Assembly (NCBI GenBank): GCA_045613585.1
Contig: JAZLBG010000107.1
Coordinates: forward strand, 10,847 to 74,846
Direction: 5' to 3'
DNA length: 64,000 nucleotides
Source: Fimenecus sp045613585
GTDB lineage: Bacteria > Bacillota > Clostridia > Oscillospirales > Acutalibacteraceae
In this document: in pieces, positions 1 to 7,616 of the stretch
Position numbering within the stretch: the stretch's first letter is position 1
Layout: the number at the start of each line of letters is the position of its first letter
Position numbers and translations under genes: made by a program
Notes under the pieces: model-generated
What the model saw: only the letters and a program-made list of their open reading frames with translations
Told to the model about the DNA's origin: nothing
Databases searched by the model: none

Positions 1-2163
1 AATGGTGTAACATTAATCGGTGATTATATGTTTCATAATTGTTCAAGTTTGCAAAGTGTTGTAATTCCAGATAGTGTGACATCGTTTGGTTATTTGTCTT
101 TTAATAACTGCGCTAGTTTACAAAGTATAAAAATTCCAGATGGTATGACCCAAATTAGTAACTATATGTTTGAAGGGTGCTCAAGTTTAGAGAGTGTAAT
201 AATTCCAGATAGTATAACATCTGTAGGTAAAAAAGCCTTTTATGGTTGTGAAAAATTGCAAAGTGTTGTAATTCCAGAGGGCGTAACATCAATTGTTGAT
301 TCAACATTTTATAATTGCTCGAGTTTAGTAAATATATTGATTCCAGATAGTGTAATATCAATTGGTGCGTATGCATTTTATAATTGTACGAGTTTACAAA
401 GTATCACAATTCCAAATGGAGTGACTTCAATCAACAAAGCAACATTTAAAAATTGTTCAAGTTTACAAAGCATAACAATTCCAAGTGGAGTAACATCAAT
501 TGGTGCAAGTGCATTTGAAAACTGTGCTAGTTTACAAAGTATAAAAATCCCAGATAGTGTAACAACAATTGATGAGTATGCATTTTGTGGTTGTGAAAGT
601 TTAACAAACATATTAATTCCGGATAGTGTTACCTCAATTGGTTATAGAGCATTTAGAGATTGTACAAGTTTAAAGGATGTTTACTATAGTGGCTTACCTG
701 CACAATGGAGTGAAATTGAAATTGATTCTTTTAACAGTGAATTGACTAGTGCAACAATTCATTATCATTATGGTCAAGAACATATTTATGGTGATTGGAA
801 AACAATACTTGAGCCAACTTGTACAACTTTAGGTAGTAAACAACACGTTTGTTCATTGTGTGATTATGTAGAAAGCGAAGATATTACAATTCTCGGTCAC
901 GATTATGCAAAAGAATATACAGTTGATATGATAGCAACATGTACAACAGAAGGTAGCAAATCACAACATTGTTCAAGATGTGATAGTACAACAAATGTAA
1001 CAGTAATTCCTGCAATTGGCCACAGTTATGGTAACTGGACAACAGTAAAAAATCCAACTTGTACAGAAACAGGTAGTGAAAAACATACTTGTGCAACTTG
1101 TGGAAATGAAGAAACAAGAGAAATTGCATCTCTTGGTCATGATTATGCCGACGAAATTACAATTGACTTTGAGCCAACATGTACTGAAGAGGGCAGCAAG
1201 TCAAAACATTGTTCAAGATGTAATAGTACAACAAATGTGACAGTAATTCCTGCAAATGGCCACACTTTATCTGAATGGTATTTAGATGCTGAGCCAACTT
1301 GTACAACAAATGGCTCAAAACATAAGGAATGTACAGTTTGTGGTGAAGTTCTTGAAACTAAATCAATTTCTCCAACAGGACACAGTTATAGTGAATGGTT
1401 TGTTATGGAAGACCAAACTTGCGATACTCCTGGTTATGAAGAACGCTGTTGTTTAAATGCTGACTGTGAATTCCATGAAGAAAGAGATATTCCTGTTCTT
1501 GGTCACGATTATGCAGACAACTACACAGTTGACAAACAGCCAACACATTCATCAGCAGGTAGCAAGTCAAAACATTGTTCAAGATGTGATGCAAAAACAG
1601 ATGTAACAGCAATTGAAAAGCTTTACTATGGCTCAAAAACATACACAGGCCTTTATAAAGTAGATGGCACATGGCGTTATGTGAAGAATGGTGAGCTTGA
1701 TAATACATTCACAGGCCTTGTAAAATACAGTGGCAAATGGTATCACGTAAAAGATGGTGTTAAGACTACATACACAGGTCTTGTAAAACATACTGACGGC
1801 AAATACTACTATGTAAAGAATGGTGTTAAAACATCATTCAATGGCCTTGTTAAATACAACGGCAAATGGTACTATGTAAAATCAGGTGTAGTAAATACAA
1901 GCTATACAGGTCTTGTAAAACATACTGATGGTAAATACTATTATGTAAAGAGTGGTGTCAAAACATCATTCAATGGTCTTGTTAAGTACAACGGCAAATG
2001 GTACTATGTAAAATCAGGTGTTGTTAATACAAGCTATACAGGTCTTGTAAAACATACTGATGGCAAGTGGTACTATGTGAAGAAAGGTGTAAAAACATCA
2101 TACACCGGCACAGTAACCTACAACGGCAAAAAATACAAAGTTAAAAATGGTGTAAAAGTTTAA
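1..2163 (+). CDS. Repeat-rich BspA-like leucine-rich-repeat surface protein (5' end outside the window)
   Basis: The reading frame is open from base 1, and an LRR unit is already under way there, so the N-terminus and any signal peptide lie upstream; the first ATG at 28 is internal. Three repeat blocks are visible. First come about nine LRR_5 (BspA/TpLRR) units of the 'IPDSVTSIGxxAFxxCxSL' type (roughly residues 1-230). Next are about six Cys-containing units of the form 'PTCTxxGSxxHxCxxC' (roughly 250-540), which look like small metal-binding or disulfide repeats. Last are seven or so 'TGLVKYNGKWYYVKSGV'-type units to the C-terminus, which resemble cell-wall-binding or bacterial SH3-like repeats. 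This composition is typical of surface adhesins of gut Clostridia. The tandem units are nearly identical at DNA level and so are prone to slippage. The ligand is unknown. Confidence 0.85.
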   Translation, partial: NGVTLIGDYMFHNCSSLQSVVIPDSVTSFGYLSFNNCASLQSIKIPDGMTQISNYMFEGCSSLESVIIPDSITSVGKKAFYGCEKLQSVVIPEGVTSIVDSTFYNCSSLVNILIPDSVISIGAYAFYNCTSLQSITIPNGVTSINKATFKNCSSLQSITIPSGVTSIGASAFENCASLQSIKIPDSVTTIDEYAFCGCESLTNILIPDSVTSIGYRAFRDCTSLKDVYYSGLPAQWSEIEIDSFNSELTSATIHYHYGQEHIYGDWKTILEPTCTTLGSKQHVCSLCDYVESEDITILGHDYAKEYTVDMIATCTTEGSKSQHCSRCDSTTNVTVIPAIGHSYGNWTTVKNPTCTETGSEKHTCATCGNEETREIASLGHDYADEITIDFEPTCTEEGSKSKHCSRCNSTTNVTVIPANGHTLSEWYLDAEPTCTTNGSKHKECTVCGEVLETKSISPTGHSYSEWFVMEDQTCDTPGYEERCCLNADCEFHEERDIPVLGHDYADNYTVDKQPTHSSAGSKSKHCSRCDAKTDVTAIEKLYYGSKTYTGLYKVDGTWRYVKNGELDNTFTGLVKYSGKWYHVKDGVKTTYTGLVKHTDGKYYYVKNGVKTSFNGLVKYNGKWYYVKSGVVNTSYTGLVKHTDGKYYYVKSGVKTSFNGLVKYNGKWYYVKSGVVNTSYTGLVKHTDGKWYYVKKGVKTSYTGTVTYNGKKYKVKNGVKV

Positions 2164-2177
2164 TAACAAATAATTAA

Positions 2178-2205
2178 GGCGGGAGATTTTCTCCCGCCAT
2201 TTTTT
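2178..2205 (+). terminator. Rho-independent terminator of the surface-protein gene
   Basis: A GGCGGGAGA / TCTCCCGCC stem of 9 bp with a 3-base loop is followed by a T run, 15 bases after the stop codon. It lies between convergent genes. Confidence 0.85.
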
Positions 2206-2212
2206 ATACTAA

Positions 2213-3961
2213 TTATGCATTTTTATCAAGAATTGGTGTATCAACAAACTCTACAATTGGCTCGCCTTTAAGTCCATCACTTTCAAAAACTACAATTTCA
2301 TTTTCACCAACATTTAAAAGTGATGCCGGCACATAAAGTGTAACCTGAGGACCAATTTCCCAATATCTACCAATGTTAAATCCGTTAATTGTTACAAATC
2401 CCTTTGTAAAGTTTGGTAACTTTAAGAATGTATCTTTTGCATCATCAATTGTGAATGTACCTTTATAGAATGCACTCTTTTCTTGTGGATTTTCGTCACT
2501 ATAAACCACATTATCAAGATTGTTCATTTCAAGGCAATAAACATCCCAGTCAAAGTGGATTGTTTTATTAAGAAGGCAACGGCCTGCAATACCTTTTTTG
2601 CGCATCATTTTTGCACCAAAGTTAGCTCTGCCCATATTTTCACAAAGGATTGTAAGACGGTCACCCTTTTTAGCATTAATTTGAAGCTCAAGTTTTTCGT
2701 CATTAATATAAACAATACCTGCAAGGTCGCGATTTATGTAAATTTGCGCTCTGTCACCAAGACTTTCAAATGAAAGTGTAGTATCAACATAATCACGATT
2801 AAGAATTGTTGTGTATGCAATATAACCATAGCCCTGACCATTTTTTTCCATACAAAGTGGCACATCATTGTGCTTTTTCTCTGCAAGGTTAGAAAGATTT
2901 TCAAAAAGACCTGCAACTTCTGTAAGTTTTACTTCACCATAAGCCTTTTTCTCGCGATTTGCAGGGACTTCTGGCAATTCCTCGCTTGTGTATTTTTTAA
3001 TAACATCTCTTACCGCATAATATTTTGGTGTTACATCACCACATTCTGTAAGCATTGCATCATAATCATAACTTGTAACATCAGGTGAGAATTTTTCATA
3101 ATGATTTGCACCACTTGTGAAACCAAAGTTTGTGCCACCAATAAACATATACATATTCATACTGCCACGAGAAAGCATATCGTCAACAACTTTAGCATAA
3201 TCTTCTGCAGATGTTGTGTGATGCTTTTCGTCACCCCAACCGTCAAACCAACCATTCCACATTTCCATGCACATTTTTGGTGCATCTGGGAATAACTCGT
3301 CATGTGCCTTAAAGTTTTCTTCAACACGACTACCAAAGTTAAGAGTTGTAAAGCAACCATCAATGCTACCATCTAAAAGATTTTCTTTAGATGTGCCATC
3401 AGATGTGAAAAGTGGCACATCAATACCGCGACGAATATAACCATCACGAAGATAAGCAAGATATTTTTTGTCATCACCATAGTAGCCGTATTCGTTTTCA
3501 CATTGCATCATAATAACATTGCCACCATTGGTGCAAAGAAGTGGACGCACTTCGTCAAAAAGTCTATCAAGATATTTATCAAAATGCTCAATATATGCCT
3601 TGTTAGAGCAACGGATTTCCATGTTTTCATCAGCTTGAATCCACCAAGGAAGCCCACCGAATTCCCATTCAGAGCAGATATATGGACCAGGTCGCACTAT
3701 TGCCATAAGACCTTCTTCTTGTGCGATTTTCAAGAACTTTGCAATATCAAGATTGTTTGTGAAATCATATTCATCAGGTTTTTTTTCGTGCATATTCCAA
3801 GCGCAGTATGTTTCAACACAATTACAACCAATTGCACGAAGTTTTTTGAAAATATCACGCCATGTGTCAGGCATATTTCTGAAATAATGCACCGCACCTG
3901 AAATGATTTTTATAGGTTTTCCATCTTTTATAAATTGATTTCCTTTTACTTCAAATGTCAT
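2213..3961 (-). CDS. GH35 beta-galactosidase
   Basis: Glycoside hydrolase family 35, predicted to remove terminal beta-galactose from oligosaccharides or glycans. The (beta/alpha)8 domain fills the N-terminal half: 'ISGAVHYFR' near residue 20 and 'RPGPYICSEWEFGG' near 90. The acid/base Glu lies in QCENEYG (about E157) and the nucleophile in CMEMWNGWFD (about E233). The C-terminal half carries jelly-roll domains. At 582 aa it matches bacterial GH35 length. I chose the ATG at 3961 because AAAGGGG lies just upstream; the longer open frame to 4018 would overlap the promoter. There is no signal peptide, so the enzyme is probably cytoplasmic and acts on imported oligosaccharides, like the other hydrolases at 42-61 kb. 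Confidence 0.93.
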   Translation of the reverse strand: MTFEVKGNQFIKDGKPIKIISGAVHYFRNMPDTWRDIFKKLRAIGCNCVETYCAWNMHEKKPDEYDFTNNLDIAKFLKIAQEEGLMAIVRPGPYICSEWEFGGLPWWIQADENMEIRCSNKAYIEHFDKYLDRLFDEVRPLLCTNGGNVIMMQCENEYGYYGDDKKYLAYLRDGYIRRGIDVPLFTSDGTSKENLLDGSIDGCFTTLNFGSRVEENFKAHDELFPDAPKMCMEMWNGWFDGWGDEKHHTTSAEDYAKVVDDMLSRGSMNMYMFIGGTNFGFTSGANHYEKFSPDVTSYDYDAMLTECGDVTPKYYAVRDVIKKYTSEELPEVPANREKKAYGEVKLTEVAGLFENLSNLAEKKHNDVPLCMEKNGQGYGYIAYTTILNRDYVDTTLSFESLGDRAQIYINRDLAGIVYINDEKLELQINAKKGDRLTILCENMGRANFGAKMMRKKGIAGRCLLNKTIHFDWDVYCLEMNNLDNVVYSDENPQEKSAFYKGTFTIDDAKDTFLKLPNFTKGFVTINGFNIGRYWEIGPQVTLYVPASLLNVGENEIVVFESDGLKGEPIVEFVDTPILDKNA

Positions 3962-3989
3962 AGTGAATCCCCTTTGATTTAATAGATAT

Positions 3990-4018
3990 AGCATAACATT
4001 TTTAAATGATAAATACAA
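3990..4018 (-). promoter_or_regulatory. Sigma-A-type promoter for the GH35 gene
   Basis: Minus-strand TTGTAT (4013-4018) and TATGCT (3990-3995) are separated by 17 bases, about 30 bases upstream of the start codon. Confidence 0.5.
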
Positions 4019-4028
4019 TAAGATTTTG

Positions 4029-4059
4029 TAAAAAACAGCAGTCCAGAATTGAACTGCTG
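4029..4059 (-). terminator. Terminator after the MerR-family gene
   Basis: The stem CAGCAGT / ACTGCTG is followed, on the minus strand, by a T run at 4028-4035. Confidence 0.75.
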
Positions 4060-4064
4060 TTTTA

Positions 4065-5381
4065 CTATTTGTTATTTATAATTCTTAAAAATCTGTCAAC
4101 ATATTCTTGGTCCATAAAACAATCTTCATAATTTTCTTCACTTGACTCTTTTATAGCACCACATTCCATTATTTTCTGGTCAAATTCTTCAAGTTCAAGA
4201 TATGTATTATCAGCATATCTTTGAATTTCTTCTGAAACCTGACCGCCTGTAAAAAGCAAGGTTTTGCCATCAATTTTCACTTTGTAATAAAAATTGCCTT
4301 TTTTCTGATATTCAAAAGGAGCCAGTCCGCCATCACCAAAACCTGTAATAACTTTCTCTACTTGGTCATAAGAATAAACCTTACCTTTAATGTTCAGTGG
4401 TGAATGAACAATTATACTATCTTCAGTAACAAATACTGTATTCATTAAACAAAGATAAGTTGATGCAAACCATAATACACCAAGTAAAACTAATCCTCTT
4501 ATGCAATTCTTAATATCAGGTCTGTAATTTTTAATCTCTTTGAAATTATCAATTACTTGTTTTACCATTAAAAATCCAAGACCCGCAACACCCATTATTG
4601 CGAATATATAAATAGTAAATGGTATTTGATGCGTTTCAAAGAATAACCATTCGTCAGGTGCTAAAATTTCATATATTAACTTTGTGCCATAAATAATACT
4701 GGAAAATATAGCAATAAAAGCGACTATTACAAAAATCCAATAGGAAGAGTGTTGCTTGTTTTTTCGCTTAACTTTCGCTTTAAACTGTTTTCTGTTTTTG
4801 AAAAAGTTAATCCATATAAGTGTAATCACAACGGTGCTAATCAAAGCTAAAACAGCATTAAGTGCAAGAGATTTGTTCATCCCCGTAGCAATGTTGAGAA
4901 AAAGCCAACCAATAGGGCCACAAAAAGCAAGGGTTGATGCAATTGTGGTAGTTAAAGAGGGGACAGCTAAATCATTTATGACTTTTCGCAATTCCGACAT
5001 TTCTTCGCCTTCAAGAAATTCAATAGCATCAGCATAATCTTCAAATTTCAGTTTATCTTTTGATAAATCTTTTGAAAGTCCGTTAAGCAAATCTCTTTTA
5101 GAAGAAATATCTTCAGTTTCATCTTCATATTCTTCCATTTTCTGTTGGATTTTATCTGCAACAGTTTCAGGAGTATCATTGAGAAGTATACCAATTTCCT
5201 CAATCGAAAAATCAAAATATCGATATACTTTAATACGCTTCAACTGATTAATATTTTCTTCAGTGTAATTGCGATAATCATTTTCTTCGTTACGTTCAAC
5301 CGTTATAAGTCCTTTTGACTCATATAAACGAATACTTTTGGCAGTAAGCCCTGTTAACTTTTCAGCTTCTTTAATCGTCAT
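4065..5381 (-). CDS. MerR-family regulator fused to a multi-pass membrane domain
   Basis: The N-terminal 70 residues are a MerR winged helix ('MTIKEAEKLTGLTAKSIRLYE', then 'YFDFSIEEI'). A charged coiled-coil-like segment follows to about residue 130. Five predicted transmembrane helices lie at roughly 145-167, 172-194, 213-238, 250-275 and 290-312, and a soluble C-terminal region of about 120 residues resembles a PH-like or lipid-sensing fold ('VFVTEDSIIVHSPLNIKGKVYSYDQVEKV' region). It is thus probably a membrane-tethered transcription factor; the signal is unknown. The start is the ATG at 5381, preceded by AGGGGCG. A perfect operator-like dyad overlaps its promoter, which suggests autoregulation. 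It is 438 aa, against about 130-270 for ordinary MerR proteins. Confidence 0.8.
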   Translation of the reverse strand: MTIKEAEKLTGLTAKSIRLYESKGLITVERNEENDYRNYTEENINQLKRIKVYRYFDFSIEEIGILLNDTPETVADKIQQKMEEYEDETEDISSKRDLLNGLSKDLSKDKLKFEDYADAIEFLEGEEMSELRKVINDLAVPSLTTTIASTLAFCGPIGWLFLNIATGMNKSLALNAVLALISTVVITLIWINFFKNRKQFKAKVKRKNKQHSSYWIFVIVAFIAIFSSIIYGTKLIYEILAPDEWLFFETHQIPFTIYIFAIMGVAGLGFLMVKQVIDNFKEIKNYRPDIKNCIRGLVLLGVLWFASTYLCLMNTVFVTEDSIIVHSPLNIKGKVYSYDQVEKVITGFGDGGLAPFEYQKKGNFYYKVKIDGKTLLFTGGQVSEEIQRYADNTYLELEEFDQKIMECGAIKESSEENYEDCFMDQEYVDRFLRIINNK

Positions 5382-5406
5382 AAAATCGCCCCTTTTAGAC
5401 AATCTA

Positions 5407-5435
5407 ATTATATCAAATTGTCTTGATATAATCAA
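5407..5435 (-). promoter_or_regulatory. Promoter and perfect 10-bp dyad upstream of the membrane MerR gene
   Basis: Minus-strand TTGATT (5430-5435) and TATAAT (5407-5412) are 17 bases apart. The interval is a perfect inverted repeat, ATTATATCAA / TTGATATAAT (5407-5416 and 5423-5432) with a 6-base centre, covering both promoter boxes. This is a good operator candidate for the MerR protein. Confidence 0.65.
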
Positions 5436-5524
5436 TTGCCTTTTGTTTTCACTTAATATATACACCCTGACCCAAGGGCAAGGTCAAGAATTTTTTGAAA
5501 ATTTATTGTTCTTTATATCAAAAT

Positions 5525-5555
5525 AAAAAGCACTCACTACAAAGTAGCAAGTGCT
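5525..5555 (-). terminator. Terminator after tRNA-Trp
   Basis: Reading leftwards from the tRNA 3' end, AGCACT...AGTGCT with an inner paired segment is followed by TTTTT. It lies 5 bases past the encoded CCA. Confidence 0.8.
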
Positions 5556-5559
5556 TTTC

Positions 5560-5635
5560 TGGCAGGGGCAGTAGGATTCGAACCCACGGCACGTGGTTTT
5601 GGAGACCACTGCTCTACCAACTGAGCTATACCCCT
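5560..5635 (-). tRNA. tRNA-Trp (anticodon CCA)
   Basis: The cloverleaf is complete: acceptor AGGGGTA pairs with TGCCCCT, the D arm is GCTC/GAGC, the anticodon stem GTGGT/ACCAC holds loop CTCCAAA (anticodon CCA), and the T arm has GGTTCGAAT. The 3' CCA is encoded (5560-5562). The gene is a hybrid: the 3' half is chromosomal, while the bases beyond 5631 and the promoter belong to the inserted element. Confidence 0.97.
5595..5631. repeat. attL: left copy of the 37-bp attachment-site core in tRNA-Trp
   Basis: Bases 5595-5631 are identical to 40428-40464. The repeat runs from the anticodon stem to the first bases of the tRNA acceptor stem. Together with the integrase next to the other copy it defines the ends of a ~35 kb integrated element. 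Confidence 0.9.
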
Positions 5636-5666
5636 GTATCAACGTTTCAGCGACCTGTGCGTTAAA

Positions 5667-5688
5667 AATGTACCAAATAATGTACCAA
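5667..5688. repeat. Left pair of integrase arm-type repeats
   Basis: AATGTACCAA occurs twice (5667-5676 and 5679-5688), just inside attL. The same 10-mer occurs twice in the same orientation near the other end (40268-40277 and 40279-40288). This fits arm-type binding sites of a tyrosine integrase. Confidence 0.6.
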
Positions 5689-5762
5689 TTTTTACTGAAA
5701 AATCGCTGACTTCAATTGTGCTACAATTTGAAGGTGAGTATCCTCTCCAAATCGTTCGACTA

Positions 5763-5792
5763 ATTATAACAGAACGACTTGTATTTTGTCAA
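5763..5792 (-). promoter_or_regulatory. Promoter driving tRNA-Trp, located inside the element
   Basis: Minus-strand TTGACA (5787-5792) and TATAAT (5763-5768) are 18 bases apart, about 128 bases upstream of the tRNA 5' end. It is the best promoter seen for this tRNA and lies on the element side of the attachment core. Confidence 0.65.
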
Positions 5793-5847
5793 CCTTAAAA
5801 TTGAATTTTCTCTTGACGAATTGAAAAAGATATGCTATACAAAAAAG

Positions 5848-6033
5848 CTGCATATCTATCATACTAATATTACCAAATTGACGATTTGGTTTTTGCATGT
5901 GGGATTGCCTTTGTCTGCAGGGTTTTTCGATTTTTTCTCCTTGTGTGAATAACATCAAAGACAATCCTTATAACCTCCTTTCCTAGAAAGGCGAAAAATC
6001 TCTCGGGTTGCGTACTTACCGGGAGATTTTTTG
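5848..6033 (+). ncRNA. Candidate structured small RNA at the left end of the element
   Basis: A promoter (TTGACG 5813-5818, 17 bases, TATACA 5836-5841) leads into a region without a credible ORF. The region ends in a strong terminator: AATCTCTCGG paired with CCGGGAGATT (5997-6028), then a T run. Within it are the perfect hairpin ACCAAAT/ATTTGGT (5872-5890) and a 12-bp near-perfect inverted repeat, GGATTGCCTTTG / CAAAGACAATCC (5902-5913 and 5956-5967). It sits directly upstream of the replication-type gene at 6102, so a role in copy or replication control is possible. No known family was recognised. The remainder of the 466-base gap between the tRNA and that gene holds the tRNA promoter and arm repeats. 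Confidence 0.45.
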
Positions 6034-6101
6034 TATATATAAACAAAATTTAATTATCTCTTTCATTCTTTAATTAAACGAGTGAAAGAGGTGATTTTTA
6101 T

Positions 6102-7331
6102 TTGAATGTTTATGATATATTGTATCCACCATCAACCCAGTACAAAGGTTGGGTGCAAATTGCTACACTAAATCAAGAAAAACAAATGGTTTCGCTTGGC
6201 TATTCTGATTTTCAGCATATTAAAGAAAAAGCCGAAAAATTAAAAATCAATCCAAATCAAGATTATTACATAATGGCAAATACAGTTAATCAATACACAA
6301 AGCGAATTAGTGACAATCTATTTTCACTAAATAATATTGTTATAGATTGTGACATTCATTCAGACATTTCACAGTATGAGCGGGATGAGATAATTGAAGA
6401 TTTCATATGGCGACTTAATCGAGATTTGTTTAATCTTAATGAGTTGCCCAAATGCAATATTGCTCATTACACGGGTAGGGGAATTCAACTTTGGTGGCAT
6501 TTAGGTTCAACATCGTCCAAACTGATTTTTGTATATGAAAAAGTTATTGATTATATTGTTATAATTCTCAAGAGCTTTCTCGATGAGTATCCTGAATTAA
6601 AACAATATATAGAAATTGATGTATTGGCTAGTAAAAACACAGTTGGATTATTCAGAATGTTCAATACCCATAATACAAAAATTGATAAAGATACATATGT
6701 GGAGGTTTTGCACGACAAATCATTTGGCCTTAATGAATTGCTTAATCAATTAAAAGAGAATGAGATTGTTAAAGAATATCTACAACAAAAAGAAGCATTA
6801 AAAAAGAAGTATACAAGAAGAGCAAAAAGAGCCCAAAAGACTTATAAAAAGAATAGTTATTCGGCTCTGCATTATAAACGGATAAGAATTATTGAAGAAT
6901 TGGCAAAAAAAGAAGACACAACGGGTAAACGAGATATGATGTTGTTCCTTGCCTTTAACTCTGCAAGACAGATTTATCCAATAGAGCAGGCCAAAACAGT
7001 TTGTATCAATATAAACAACTCGTTTGATGAACCACTAAAAGACCTGGAATACATATTCAAGCAAAAGAAAGTTTATAACATTAAAAATAGTACTTTCTTT
7101 GAGCGTTTAGGAGTATCAGAAGAGGAGTTAATTAATATCGGAGCATACGAATTAAGCAAACCGAATATAACAAGAGATACAGAAAGGCAACAAAGGAAAA
7201 TGGAGAAACAGAAAAATAAAGACTTAGCAGTACAACTATTAAAGTCTGGAATCGCTCATAAAAAGATTAAAGAACAAACAGGGCTATCGTTATCAACAAT
7301 TGCAAGATTATCAAAAGAAAACAAAAATTAA
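6102..7331 (+). CDS. Primase-like replication protein of the mobile element
   Basis: This 409-aa protein has features of element-borne archaeo-eukaryotic-type primases: an acidic 'IVIDCDIH' motif near residue 85, 'GRGIQLWWH' near 125, and 'IEIDVLAS...GLFRMFNTHN' near 165-185. A helix-turn-helix ('IAHKKIKEQTGLSLSTIARL') lies at the C-terminus. The start is a TTG at 6102 with AGAGGTG upstream; no ATG lies nearby with as good a ribosome-binding site. It is the first gene of the mobility module (primase, relaxase, Spo0A-C protein) and probably primes or initiates replication of the excised circle or transferred strand. The family assignment rests on motif resemblance only. Confidence 0.65.
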   Translation: MNVYDILYPPSTQYKGWVQIATLNQEKQMVSLGYSDFQHIKEKAEKLKINPNQDYYIMANTVNQYTKRISDNLFSLNNIVIDCDIHSDISQYERDEIIEDFIWRLNRDLFNLNELPKCNIAHYTGRGIQLWWHLGSTSSKLIFVYEKVIDYIVIILKSFLDEYPELKQYIEIDVLASKNTVGLFRMFNTHNTKIDKDTYVEVLHDKSFGLNELLNQLKENEIVKEYLQQKEALKKKYTRRAKRAQKTYKKNSYSALHYKRIRIIEELAKKEDTTGKRDMMLFLAFNSARQIYPIEQAKTVCININNSFDEPLKDLEYIFKQKKVYNIKNSTFFERLGVSEEELINIGAYELSKPNITRDTERQQRKMEKQKNKDLAVQLLKSGIAHKKIKEQTGLSLSTIARLSKENKN

Positions 7332-7369
7332 GCACCCAATCGTGAGAAAAATCGATTGAGTGCTTTTTT
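7331..7369 (+). terminator. Terminator after the primase-like gene
   Basis: AGCACCCAATCG and CGATTGAGTGCT form a 12-bp stem with one mismatch, followed by TTTTTT. It begins at the stop codon. Confidence 0.85.
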
Positions 7370-7535
7370 ATATATCAAAATTGTCAAAATGGTTCATAGT
7401 ATAGTTATATTATACTCGAGACAATGCTGATGCGTGCGTTGTTAATTAAAACGACCCTTTAGATATATATTATATTAATAACAATTTGTATGACTTAATG
7501 GTCTGTCATAATGAGTATGGAACAAATGGTTAACA

Positions 7536-7594
7536 CAATTACACTTTGTCCGTAACCCGAACAAAGTGTTTCTAACTCCGTAAGGGTGTAATTG
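7536..7594. other. Nested inverted repeats upstream of the relaxase gene: oriT candidate
   Basis: An inner repeat ACACTTTGT / ACAAAGTGT (7541-7549 and 7561-7569, 11-base loop) is enclosed by an outer repeat CAATTACAC / GTGTAATTG (7536-7544 and 7586-7594). It lies just before the relaxase gene in an otherwise ORF-free gap, 7370-7616. Position and structure fit an origin of transfer. I cannot name the nick site. Confidence 0.45.
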
Positions 7595-7616
7595 ATTTAT
7601 GAAAGGATTGATTTAT

